A stretch of DNA of 64,000 bases from Benincasa hispida (Eukaryota; Streptophyta; Magnoliopsida; Cucurbitales; Cucurbitaceae), in NCBI RefSeq assembly GCF_009727055.1, contig NC_052349.1, forward strand, positions 48,776,085 through 48,840,084, read 5' to 3'. Position 1 is the first letter of the stretch. The number at the start of each line of letters is the position of its first letter. Below are positions 44,801 through 55,827 of this stretch, in pieces. The translations under genes and the position numbers were made by a program. A model generated the notes under the pieces. It saw only the letters and a program-made list of their open reading frames with translations, was not told the DNA's origin and did not search any database.

Positions 44801-44875
44801 AATTTCTATAAGTAAGGAGGATCCCATACATAGTATTTAGAGTCGCTTTTTAGTTTAGACTTTTTAGACTAAGAC
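41831..44875 (-). pseudogene. Ty3/gypsy integrase, split by a solo LTR
   Basis: Minus-strand order: zinc-binding part with FCHEQACGGHF and CKHVKKCQKSR (44,850-44,600); the catalytic core with [12 protein letters not shown] carrying the first Asp (about 44,450-44,485), then [11 protein letters not shown] with the second Asp and [13 protein letters not shown] with the Glu (44,173-44,517 open); then ALWAYRT and PIGTP. After the inserted solo LTR (42,155-44,003) the sequence resumes at 42,149 with VGNERLLELQQLEELR toward 41,831. A frame slip near 44,095 and a stop just before the insertion disable it. It is the 3' part of the gypsy whose LTR is at 37.2-38.7 kb. Confidence 0.85.
42155..44003 (-). 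mobile_element. Solo copia LTR inside the gypsy integrase
   Basis: 1,849 bp. Minus-strand termini are TGTTGGGTTTTATATCC and AGTCCTACA. The perfect target duplication CAAAT lies at 42,150-42,154 and 44,004-44,008. It is homologous along its length to the LTR at 51,945-53,779 and to the fragments at 18,310-18,930 and 60,000-60,415. No internal genes remain, so it is a solo LTR. Confidence 0.92.
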
Positions 44876-47334
44876 TGTTGGGATTGGTGTCCTAATTCTC
44901 CCGAAGTCTTGTTGTTTTGTAAAGACACACATTGTTTGATAAATAAAATAATTGCTATTTAATTCTGACATTTACTCATATCCAATAAACAAAGCTCCTT
45001 GGTTATCTTATGTGAACTTAAGCATGTATATGTGATATACAAGTGGATCATGTCTTAAGTGATAACCCAAATAGGTTTGTAGTATAAGGATTAAGATGGG
45101 ATACCTGATCCTGGTGACACTACGGATACGATCCGCTTTGTAGAGGTTTGCACGTGTTGTAAACTACTGCAGATGGTAGCCAACGTGGATTCACGTAGAA
45201 CATCGCGCCACCATATGAACATGGTATATAGGATAAATATGAGGCCCAAACTTAGAAGTGTTGCACCCCCTTGAAATGAGTGCATGTACATCACACCTCC
45301 TATGGTGGTTGCCAAAGCTCTGAGTGAACCCGGGCACGAGCCTTCCCCTGAATTATGTGATTGCTAAGTTGAAAGGCTAGAGAGAGATTCTCCACTAGCA
45401 TTCTGGCTGAGACAGGAAAAAGAAAGGGTATGAATATCCGAATAGTTAACTCTCCTCCATCTCCCAAGCTGCGAAGAAAGGGAGCCGAGTACCGCTTATG
45501 CGCGTTCCTTCTTCGAACCTTTTGGTATGTATTGCCCCCTAACAATCCTGACTATTCATATAGAGACGTGCAAGCAGGGGTGTCCTATACAAAGAGTTTG
45601 TATAAGACCTGGACCATGAAATGACTAGACTCTGTATATAACGTCGTTGATACTAGAGACTTACATCTCACCTAAAGGACCATAGGTGACATGACTTCAA
45701 TCCTGAGTGTATGGGAACTCTTGCCTTTGAGGGCGGTCCTTTGATTAGTATGGGTGAGAGTGGCCAGATTACCAACTCAACATGCCTACCTTTTTGGGGA
45801 CTTGTCTAATCTGGGAGTTGGGAACTCAATCCACAAGATGGAATTCACTTCTTTCCTGAAGCAAGGATAAATAGAGAGATTGCTCCCTTAAGGGCTGATT
45901 CCAGGGCTTGAACATAGTGGCCATAACTTTTCTTTGGAAGAAATAACTCAGTCATAGTAGAACTATGACTTATGTTCATTAGAGGGTTCAGTGGTACTTA
46001 AGGAGTAAATGTAACTACGGGGGCATAACGGTTATTGGCCTAGCTGTACTTACGAGCGATTTGTGAAGGGTTGTTGCACTTCTGATTGGTTAAGATGGAC
46101 ACATAATATATCTATGGTAAGGAGAGTTCAGCTGTTGGTCTTTAGTGGATTGCCTGGCAGTTAACGGATGGTGGATCCCATGCTAAAGAGTTTAGTCAGT
46201 TATTCATGTATCGTTGGAGCTTCGAGCCAAATCCCTAACGTCCCCTTGGTAGCTCAATGAATTTAGTTGAAGATTTCTTGGTGTTGATTTGAAATGTTCA
46301 AATTGACAGGAGGTATTTTGATTATATATGATATAATCGGTATGATGTATGAGATACATCTAGTAGAGGATTGATGTAAATAAGATTTACATTAAGTACC
46401 ATAGAATAGAAAAAGAACTATGGTTTATATGTTTCATGAGATGAAATATTAAAAATATAGGTTTTAAATATAGTATGATAAGTTGGTTATCATTTATATT
46501 TATAATAATATTAATTATTGGATAATTAAATCTTTTTCTTTAATAACCAATTGAGTGGGTGGTTATTGGTGGTTCATGGTAACCGTGAGATAAAAGGAAA
46601 TTTTTTTTCCTAATTTTAGTAAGTTTTTGCCAAAAATTGTTTTCAGATTTCTCTCTTTGAAAAAGAAACTCATGGAACTTGTCAAGTAAATACCGTTTTA
46701 CTAGGCTACAACTTGAGCGAAGTAAACGATCATGCAGTATTTTGTAGGCGACAAACACTGAGCTAAACGATCGCTTAGATTTTGCTAGACGATCGCTTAG
46801 CTTTAGCTAAACGATTGGGCATCGGCCTATGCGATAGGTTTCTATCTTCTCCCACTTGCCCAATCATGTACACGATTGTTCATTCCTCCTTCGTCTGCCT
46901 CATTCCAAGTCCACACAAAGCCCACCCTTTGGATTCTCACACCGAGAATACCAAGGTAACCTTCTTGGTGGTGTCATACTCAACTCGACACTATCGAGGT
47001 TCTGTGCGAGGGCCATTTCGTGTTGTTGGGGTGTTCGTGACCCAAAGCAATCATAGAGGGACGAGTACGCGGTGTTCGTGCTGTGGAGCGGTCGTGTTGT
47101 TCAAGGTGTTTCGAGGTTACTGTGTTTGAGCATTCGTGTAGCAAGGAGCGTGGAGAACGAGTCGACAAAACGTTCGTAGTTGTTCTTCTTGTTCACTAGT
47201 AGTTTCATGCTGTAATTTCGATATCGATACTGTAATGTTTTGTTTACGACGTGTAATTGAATGTTCATACATGATTGTAATTTGGTATGATCTTTTTCGC
47301 TGCTCATGGAAATCTACAAATTCGATTTTCTTCA
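44876..47334 (+). mobile_element. Copia 5' LTR, interrupted by mitochondrial DNA
   Basis: It starts TGTTGGGATTGGTGTCC right after gypsy DNA and ends ...TTTTCTTCA at 47,334, followed by the copia primer-binding site. Removing the mitochondrial insert leaves about 2.08 kb. The U3-like part aligns with other copia LTRs here (CCTGGTGACACTACGGATACG; AGGGGTGTCCTATAC). The distal part (46,740-46,830) already carries the CGATCG palindromic words that fill the leader. No second LTR of this copy was found, so it is a truncated element; a related inverted fragment lies at 61.2-62.0 kb. Confidence 0.8.
45180..45557 (-). other. cox3: Mitochondrial DNA insert with a cox3 fragment
   Basis: On the minus strand, 45,322-45,181 encodes [20 protein letters not shown] and then [18 protein letters not shown] and [12 protein letters not shown]. 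This is the N-terminal region of plant mitochondrial cytochrome c oxidase subunit 3, about 47 residues, starting some 20 residues inside the protein. Beyond it (to about 45,557) is non-LTR DNA of higher GC content with an 81-codon open frame that I do not recognise. It joins cox3 at CGGGTTCACTC, as in rearranged mitochondrial genomes. The insert sits between LTR blocks that are adjacent in other copies. A few changes (for example Gly to Arg) fit a nuclear copy. The cox3 identity is firm; the right edge is uncertain. Confidence 0.88.
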
Positions 47335-48260
47335 ATTGGTATCAGAGCAGGTTTTTCTGATATTCCAAATTACAACTCTATTTTGAACTTCATTTGACAA
47401 TGTGGGTTTCTGCATTTGTGGTTAATCGTTTTTTGTATTTGTGGTTAAGTTTGATGAATGTTTCGAGTTTTAATTGCCTTTTAGTTAAAGTTTTCTAGTA
47501 TTACAAAAGTGTAATTGTAAGGGCCCCTGTGTTTTTAGGCATTAATTAACTTTTGCAATTAAGTTTGTAATTCAAAGAAGTTTGAGTTCGTCAAGTCGAT
47601 CGTCATGAAGCTTCAAGCATGGTGTTGCAGTTCTCAACGAAGAGAAGACCAAGTGTTGTTCGTATCGTGTAGCCTCAACTAAACGATCGTTGGAATTTAA
47701 CTAAGCGATCGTTTAGATTTTTCTAGACGATTGTGTAGTATTTTCTAAATCGATCGTTTATCTAATCGAAGCGATGGGGTAAATTGTTTACTCTATCACG
47801 TAGCGTTGGTTGCCCGATCGCGTAGCGCTGGAGGTAGACGATCGTAATGGGAGCATGTGATGCTCATCATTTAGTAAAAGGCGTGCGCTAGAGGATCATG
47901 TTGTTAGCAAAGCCTCATGACTTAGTTACTACCTACACGATTACATGTATGCGATACGGAGGCGCCTAGTTAAGCGATCGCTTAGACGATGGTGCTTTGC
48001 GACATTGTAGTCGTTTAGACAATTTACGGAAGGCGGGCGTTTTGCGGAGCGTGCTAAGCGATCATGTACCTCAAGCTTCATCGCTTTGTAAAAGGTACAC
48101 GATTGTGTAGTAATGGCTAAATGATCGTTTAGATTTTTCTAAACGATCGTGTAGTAAATGTTAAACGATCGTTTAGCTCTAGGATAGTATAGAGCTAAGC
48201 ATTTGTTTTATCGTGTAGATGATTGCGGGGTGCTTAGTACACGATTGTTGGAGACGCGAT
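46756..48260. repeat. CGATCG palindromic word cluster 1
   Basis: Numerous variants of CTAAACGATCGTTTAG and CTAAGCGATCG occur at irregular spacing across the LTR end and leader. They are densest at 46,756-46,820, 47,680-47,830 and 47,960-48,215. Most copies keep the central GATCG and the TTTAG arm. Confidence 0.85.
47336..47352 (+). other. Copia primer-binding site
   Basis: TTGGTATCAGAGCAGG follows the LTR end by one base. It is complementary to the initiator methionine tRNA 3' end, the usual primer of copia elements. Confidence 0.85.
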
Positions 48261-50031
48261 GCTTTGCCCAAGGGGTTCAAGACCCAGTTTGCTTGTTTGA
48301 ATCGGAGACTCCTTGCCTTTGTAATAGTTAGCTTTCTTTTTGTGTTTTTAAGACAATTTCACCTGATTCATCAACATTGGTTTATTATGCATGTGATATA
48401 TGGTGTATATGCCAAAGTGTTTGACATGTAGTTTAAAACCCATCTTAGGTTGTGCAATTATTCATTCATTATGTATTATAAATGTTATAATCAAGCATGA
48501 AGAAATTACTTGAAAGCATGCACATGCATCATGAAATATAAGAGTTATGTTTTGCATATAGTGAGCATTATCATGCATCATCCTTTTATTATAAATGTTA
48601 TAGTCTAAGGGTGAATGAAAGCATGTTTTGCTTGTTTCATTATTGTTTTGTATGAGTGTTATATAAAAGAAGTAGCAATGAATGGACAATGCATTGAGCA
48701 TGACACTTAGGCTGTTTATAATCGTTATGAAGGCCTGACATGTGTTAGCTTCGCATTATGGTTGGTTTCCATTTATAAGTGTTATAAAGGAAATTAGACC
48801 TAAAATCAATAATTTAGAGTTGCATGCGGACTTAGGGTAAACTCAAGTTTTTTAAAAAGGGTTTTAAAATTAGATTGAGATAGATCTAAGTTCAAATGGT
48901 TCTAAAGAGTTTAGTAACCTAGATTAATCTTTTAAAATCGGTTTAATAGGATCGAATTGGTTGAAATAAAAAATTAAATTTGTTGTAAACCTATCTATAA
49001 GGGACCTTTTGTCTAAGGCGGGTTCTGGCTAGGCTGGGGTTCTTAAGTTGACAGAAACGTAACACCCTTACCTTGGAGCCTACCTGGAAAGGTGAATTAG
49101 ATAGATTTTCAACAAGCATGTAACGATTTGGTCAAAGACTCCATTCAAGAGTTTAATGGATGATGATTAAAAGTTGTTTCACTTTCCAAGGTAAAAGTTA
49201 CTCTTTGGCAAACCTAAAAGTCACTTAGTTAAAATCCTTAGTCGTGTTTTTTCTAAGTAAGCTAAACCCTAGGTTATAAAATACTCAGTGGGAGTAGAAG
49301 ATGTATCTGATATGTCTATAATTCCACTCATGTTTCTCCCTATATGTTCACACCATGAGATTCAGCTTGGCTTCGTGGTGCCCTGGGAGCATCTCCCTTC
49401 GGATGGTGTTTGCATGAGTCAATATCAAGATGGACGAAGAGAGTGTTTATAGTAAGTGGGTGAAGGGTGTGTGTCAACACGTCCTATGGTCTCTGTCATT
49501 GGTTCACACCGTGAGATCATTCTGTACTCCCTCGTGTTGCCTTTGAGCGTCCCTCTTCAGATGGGTTTTGTGCAGTTGGTCAAGATCAAGTTGAACTTCA
49601 TAAATGGATAGGGTCGTTTTAGGTTTTGCCCCAATCATATTTTTTCTCTTCGAATTGGCCTTTTGAAATTGACCTCTAGGGCCTAAAATGGCGGGTCACA
49701 CTTATGGGAGATTGTTAAGTAAGTTAATGATCTCTTGGCCAAATCAATGATGGTTAGTCGTTATAGGAACAAGAGTTGTTTTGGTATTAATAACTGGTTG
49801 AGATCTTCTCAATTCAGAGGAGGGATAATTGACCTCCCTTCGGCGGCTTTTGTCCTAAACCTTTGAAGCGTCATTGGGAAACTAGATGTGACACGGGGTT
49901 CATATTAGTTTTACTAAAACCTTATTGGATGTTGTTTTATTTTAGAACGGGTATTTTCTTAAAACCTAACGTAGGTCAATGTGTTTTTCTTTTCAACAAC
50001 TCGTTAGTATTTTTGTTTAAAGCTTTTAAAA
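47353..50031 (+). mobile_element. Long untranslated leader of copia element 1
   Basis: About 2.7 kb between primer-binding site and gag/protease. It includes the CGATCG words, then AT-rich DNA with TTATAAATGTTATAG-type phrases (48,470-48,790). A block (49,000-49,850) follows that shares TGTCTAAGGC...GGTTCTTAAGTTGACAG and TGGGTGAAGGGTGTGTGTCAA with the leader of element 2 (55,460-58,160). No gene is supported. Confidence 0.6.
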
Positions 50032-51944
50032 TGACCAACTACTTACAGTGAAAAGAATCATGTGAAACGAATTTTGTGGCACATGACCTCGATCCCACTA
50101 CTCCCCAAAAGAGGAGACAAGATAGTAAATATCATTCATTGGTCTTAGAGATGTTTCTAGTAGAGAATGATGATTCTGCCTGGATCCTTGATTCAGGTGC
50201 TACCAATCATGTCAGTTCCTCTTACCAATGATTCAGTTCCTGGCAAACGTTACCACAAAAAGAGATGACTCTTCGAGTCAGTACTTGTGAGGTTGTTTCA
50301 GCTACTGTTGTAGGCAGGCTGAAGTTATTTGTTGACAAGAAGCATTATCTATTACTGGATAATGTTTTTGTAGTTCCTTATATAAAGAGGAACTTAATCT
50401 CGGTTTATTGCCTCATTGAACAAGGCTAGTCTCCTTAATAAAGTGTTTATTTTCAAGAATGGAATGGAGATTTGTTATGGTTCAATGGAAAATAACTTAT
50501 ATGTACAAAGGTCGTTAGTCATAAAAGCCTTGTTTAACACTGAAATGTTCAGTAGGCAACAACAGCTAAAAGACCAAAGGTTTATCCTAAGGAAAATGCC
50601 CATCTTTGGCATCTCAGGTTAGGTCACATCAACCTCAATAGGATTGAGAAGTTGGTGAAAAGTGGACTTCTAAAGAGTTTAGAAGAAACTCCTTGTTGGT
50701 ATGTGAATCATGCCTCGAAGGCAAGATGACCAAATGACCTTTTACTGGAAAAGGTTACAGAGCCAAGGAAGCCTTGGAGCTTGTAGATTCAGACCTTTGT
50801 GGTCCGATGAATATTAGAGCTTGAGGTGGGTATGAATATTTCATATCTTTCAAGATGATTATTCAAGGTTTGGGTATCTCTACCTAATGCAACGTAAGTA
50901 TGAAGCCTTTCACATGTTAAAGGAGTATAAGGCTAAGGTTGAAAACTTGATAGGTAAGAAGATAAAAACACTATGATCTGGTCATGGTAGAGAGTATATG
51001 GACCTCCAATTCCAGGGCGCAAGACGATTCCACATATCGAGGTCGGAATGGGATCGGGTGTTTTCATTATATCATAGAACATGGGATTGCATTCCAACTC
51101 TCGGCCCCAGGTACACCTCAGCAGAATGCTGTATCTAAAAGGAGAAATAGAACCTTGTTGGACATGGTTCGGTCTATGATGATTTATGCTCATCTTCCAA
51201 ACTCGTTTTGGGGTTTTTCAGTGGAGACTACATGTTATATCCTGAACAATGTTCCCTCGAAAAGTGTTTCTGAAACACCTTTTGAGTTATGGAGAGGTCG
51301 TAAAGGTAGTTTAGGCCACTTCAAGATTTGGGGTTGTCTGACACATGAGCTTGTGTCTAACCCAAAGAAGTTGGAATCACATTCGAAGGTTTGCCTCTTT
51401 GTAGGCTACCCCAAGGAAATGAGAGGTGGATACTTCCATGATCTGAGTGAGAACAAAGTGTTTGTTTCCAAAAAAATGCTATCTTCTTAGAAGAAGACCA
51501 CATGAGGGATCATAAGCCACGGAGTTAGCTCGTTTTGCGTGAAATCTCTAGTGAGATTGTGACTGCTGAGGGTTCAATAAGAGTTATTGAACAGGTTGAC
51601 AGATCAACAAGAGTTGTTGAGGTCGAACCATCTAGTCAACCAGCTCAAGAGTTGAGACTACCTCGACGTAGTGGGAGGGTTCTGAACCTGTCTCTTATAC
51701 ACATCTAGATGTGTATAAGAGACAGGTTATGAACCCACCGGATCGCTACATGGGTTTGACTGAAGCCCAAAATATCATTATGAATCATGGGGTCGAGGAT
51801 CTGTTATCTTTTAAGAAAGCAATGAAAGATGTTGACAAAGATGAATGAGTTAAGGCCATGAACCAGGAAATGGAGTCTATGTACTTCAATAATGTCTGGG
51901 AGCTTATTGATCCACCTGATAGGGTAAGACCTATTGGGTCTAAG
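50032..51944 (+). pseudogene. Copia protease-integrase region, element 1, dead
   Basis: Gag is essentially absent. Protease is visible at 50,158-50,225 (LVENDDSAWILDSGATNHVS, with the catalytic DSG). Next come the pre-integrase HLRLGHINLNRIEKLVKSG (split over frames) and the integrase core. The catalytic Glu position in QQNAVSKRRNRTLLDM is Lys, and the second Asp region reads SGHGREYM. Several frameshifts and stops are present (50,420-51,000). The segment 50,984-51,490 is open and ends at a homopolymer slip (AAAAAA, about 51,472). The Nextera adapter palindrome interrupts it at 51,688-51,725. It then reads MNPPDRYMGLTEA and ends at 51,944 in the start of RT, joined to a foreign LTR. Confidence 0.85.
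51688..51725. other. Nextera/Tn5 mosaic-end palindrome (adapter artefact)
   Basis: CTGTCTCTTATACACATCT (51,688-51,706) is immediately followed by its complement AGATGTGTATAAGAGACAG (51,707-51,725). These are two 19-bp Tn5 mosaic ends head to head, identical to the Nextera mate-pair junction adapter. The flanks GTTCTGAAC and GTTATGAAC are near-identical 9-mers. Confidence 0.97.
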
Positions 51945-53779
51945 TGTTGGGTTTTATGTCCTAAAAACTCGCAGTTTGTAAAATAATAAACATTTTCTAT
52001 TATCAATATACTTGTTATTGATCTCATAAATTGTATGAAAGTCTAAATCCAATAAACTAAGACCCATGACTATTGTATGAGTACTTGAACTTTATATGGA
52101 GACATAAGAGTGGATTAGGTTCGAGTAAATAGTCAAAATAATCTATGGTACATGAATGAGGTTGGGTACCTTATTCTGGTAACACAATTGGTTGTTGCGT
52201 ACTCTGTAGTTATTACAAAGAGTTGTAAAGTGTTACATACGATGTGATCTTAATTCGTACTTGTTATGACATGAGGAGTGGGGGTGTCCTATGCAATGAG
52301 TTTGCATAAGATCAGGACCAAGAAATACTTCACTCTTACTTTATAACGTTGTTTATTGTTTAAGACTGATTATTTCACCTAGAGTTAGGTAACTCGATCT
52401 TAATCCTAAGCTAATGATGAACTCCTGTTTATTCGAGATTGCCCTTAGATTTGCATAATTGAGGGTTGGCTCAACAGCACCAGCTCAATAAGACTTCTAT
52501 TTCAGAGGTAAGACTAGATAGATAGTTGGGGACATAGGGTGCAAGACGGAGTTCACGTCTACCCGATTTTGGGATAGGAGAAAGGTTTTTCTCTCAAGTA
52601 CTGAATCCAGATCTTGAATAAGGGGCCCCACCCTGAGAGAGTTTGGTTTAGTGATTGGATCACAAACCAGTTGTTCATTAGAGGATCAGTAGGGACTTGA
52701 GGAATAAGACGTAATCTCAGGGGTAAAACAGATATTTGACCCAGCCGTTATTACGATCAACCTGTGAAGGGTAGACTTGCTGATTATTGTTAAATCATGG
52801 GACATAATATATCTACAGTGGGGGGAGTGCAACTATGGGCTTTAGTGGAATGACCCATTAGTTAACGAATGGAGATTAATTTAGTTTAATGAGTTTAGCC
52901 AATTAATCTCGGATCGCTGGAGCCCATGATTTGTAGGTCCGCATGGTCCCCGTACTAGCTCGTAACGGACTAGCTCTAGAATAGCGTGATAAGATAATTT
53001 GAAACATTCAAATTATAATTAAGAGAATTAGTAATTATATGAGATATAATTATATGTTTAATTTTAGAATTAATCGGAATAGGAGAATTTATATATTTAA
53101 ATATAATTTAAATATATAAAGATGGATATGTGTTAAAATTAATTTAATAGTTGATATTAAATTAATTAATTTTTATTTAATAATTAATTTATGAAATTAA
53201 TTAATTTTTTGTTTTTTAAAAACAAATTTTTATTTTTAGATAAAATTGGATAATTAAAAACCAAAACACACAAAATGGAAAAAAAAAGGTTTTTCCATTA
53301 TCCATCACCAAGTAGCTCACTCAAATGGCATTATCTTCGTCTTGTCTTCTCCAAGCATGAGCTGCAACTCATGCAACTCTTCTCTTTGCATGTTGATCTG
53401 CAATATAATGAAGAGATTGGAGTGAAAAAAGGGGATGCTATTTATAGAGATTTTGAGAGAAAATTTGGTTTGAAGAAAGAGTTCTTCAGCTGATTTTCTG
53501 TAGTGAGCATTTCTCCTTCTTTCCTTGGTTCAAGCTTGTTTTGAGTCCCACAACTCAATCTAGAGCACCAAGAGAATAGTGGAGAAGATCTTGAGGTGGT
53601 CTACAACAAGATTTGGAGAAGATAACAGCTGGTGAATGAGCTTTGAAGAAGTTTTACAAAAGGTATGTCTTGAAACTCACTTTTTTATGCAAAAGCATGC
53701 TTTATATTTTGCCAAAATTAGTGAATTTGAGTGCTTAGATGATCCTTGTGCTTCCGCTGTTGTTGATACATTTCTACAA
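51945..53779 (+). mobile_element. Copia 5' LTR of element 2
   Basis: 1,835 bp, TGTTGGGTTTTATGTCC to TACATTTCTACA, followed at 53,781 by TTGGTAGTAGAGTATCA, a diverged primer-binding site. It is the plus-strand sister of the solo LTR at 42,155-44,003. A TATA-like GCTATTTATAG lies at about 53,438. It abuts pol of element 1 at a shared TGTTGGGTTT, so its left edge coincides with a microhomology join. The small frames at 53,275-53,869 lie in LTR/leader DNA. Confidence 0.85.
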
Positions 53780-54089
53780 TTGGTAGTAGAGTATCAAATA
53801 AGCATCCAATTCAGTTTAATTTTGGTTTGGTGGGTGTTGTATATGAGAAATATGAAACTGGTGCACTGATATGGTTTTCTGAGTTTTGGTTGTTTAATTT
53901 TCTTTAATTTCTTATTTAAATTTGTAATTAGCCCTGTTTGATGAGCTTTTATGTGTTAGCAAGAGTCTGCAATTTATTTGGTGTCATTAGAGTTGAAATT
54001 AAGATGTAATTGAAGAAACAAGTGAAGGAGGACGAGCTACTGTTCCAGTTTTTCTACTTCTGCTAAAAATCGTTTTTGAGGTTCTAGTT

Positions 54090-54845
54090 GCTAAACGATT
54101 GTCTGGCTCCAGACGCTACACGATGTGAAGAAAAGCTAGACGATCGTATAACAATGGGCACTGTTTGTTGTGATGTTGAATGCTAGACGATCATGTACCT
54201 GTGGGAGCTAAACGATGCGTTCAATTTGCTATACGATAGCATTAAGCGATCGTTTAGCCTTGGCGTGGGAATTAAACAATACGTTGAATTTACTATACGA
54301 TGGTACTATACAATCATTTAACAACGATGTGCGCTAAGCGATGTGATGAAGTACTATGCAATAGAGCTGAGCGACGGTTTAGAAGCAGAGCTAAGCGATC
54401 GTGTAGATGAAGTGCTAAGTGATGAGTTGAAGTTTCTATGCGATAGAGCTAAACAATCGCTTACCTACGATGCTGAACGACACGATGATGTTCTATACGA
54501 TGGAGCTAAGCAATCGTTTAGCTATGGCAGATATAAACGATGACATGAAGTGCTAGACAATGGTGTTAAGCGATCGTTTGGTTCTATACGATAGAACTAA
54601 GCGATAATTATGCAATAGCTATACGATAGCTATGTGATGGAGTTGAGCGATCGTGTAGTTCTATACGATAGAGCTAAGCGATCGTTTAGCTTCGACAAAC
54701 ACTAAGTGATCATGTAGCTTTATGCGATAAAACTAAACGATCGTTTAGTTAAGGAAAACACTAAGCGGTCGTGTATTCCTTTCACAATACGAGGCGATAG
54801 ACCTAGGCGATAGTCTTCAGCACTACACGATTGGCCTTTGCAAGA
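54090..54845. repeat. CGATCG palindromic word cluster 2
   Basis: About 25-30 variants of (C)TA(A/G)(A/G)CGATCGT(T/G)TAG in 750 bp. One is AACTAAACGATCGTTTAGTT at 54,731-54,750, a perfect 20-bp palindrome. Spacing is irregular (about 15-45 bp). It is the same word and leader position as cluster 1. Confidence 0.9.
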
Positions 54846-55827
54846 TTTTGAGGTTTGACCGAGAGCAGCCGGTTTAATCGGTTTTCTCGTGCAATTTGGT
54901 TCAGCCTTAAAATGTTTTGGCTAGTCCGATTCAGACTTTGATGGTCCAGTTCAGACTCATCTAGTCCAGTTCAAGACGCTTGGGTTTGGTTTGGAGCGAT
55001 TTAAGCGGTTCAAAGGCGATTTTAAAGCTGGTTTGTAATAGTTAGGCTTCTGTTTGCTTGTTTTTGCCAAAACTAAAACCATATCAGTCTATTTTTAATT
55101 ATTTATGCATTTGATGTATGTTATAATTAAATAAATCTTGTATGTGCATATAGTATGCAATTTAGATTTAAAATCCCACTATAGGAAGCATGTTACATGC
55201 ATTGAAAGTATGTTATAATTGTTATAATATATAGTATGCATGTTAGGGTTTCTTGTATTTAATATAAATGTTATATGAAATGTTGAATGCCTCATGTATG
55301 TTATGGATGAATAGCATGTCTAAAAGTTTTATAAGTTGTTATAAAATTGGGTTAGATATTTAAAATCCATAAACAACAGCTGCATGCTCACGTAGGTTGA
55401 CCACTTGTTTTAATTGTTAAAACTTATAAAACCTGGTTACAAACTCAACCAGTATATAATCCTGTCTAAGGCTGGGGATACTTAAGTTGACGGGTTACGG
55501 AACACCTCCTACTTGGAGATTATGGTCGAAGTATTGAGCAATTGTAACTGGTTTTATGAGCATACGTGAGTGATGTGAGGTAATAAAATGGTTTATCACC
55601 TAGACATCGTAGGTAAAATCCAATTATAAGAGTTATACTTGGATAAACCATATAAACTTAGGGTTATTTTATTAGCCGAAAAGAACCTAAGTATAAATCT
55701 ACCCGGAATAGAACACTTCAGTGGCGGCTTAATAACATCTATATGATAGAGTTATTAGAAAACTTCAGTCGAAGATTAATAACATATATGTGATGCGTTG
55801 TGAATATGATGAAATAATGGTGTATAT

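Noticed and set aside
45300..45545. 81-codon minus frame upstream of the cox3 fragment as a functional mitochondrial gene
   Set aside because: It is out of frame with cox3, unrecognised, and sits in a nuclear insertion; kept only as part of the mitochondrial insert.
51688..51725. Genuine bacterial Tn5-like insertion
   Set aside because: Only the two 19-bp mosaic ends are present, with nothing between them, in the exact adapter arrangement of a sequencing kit; no transposase or resistance gene is present.
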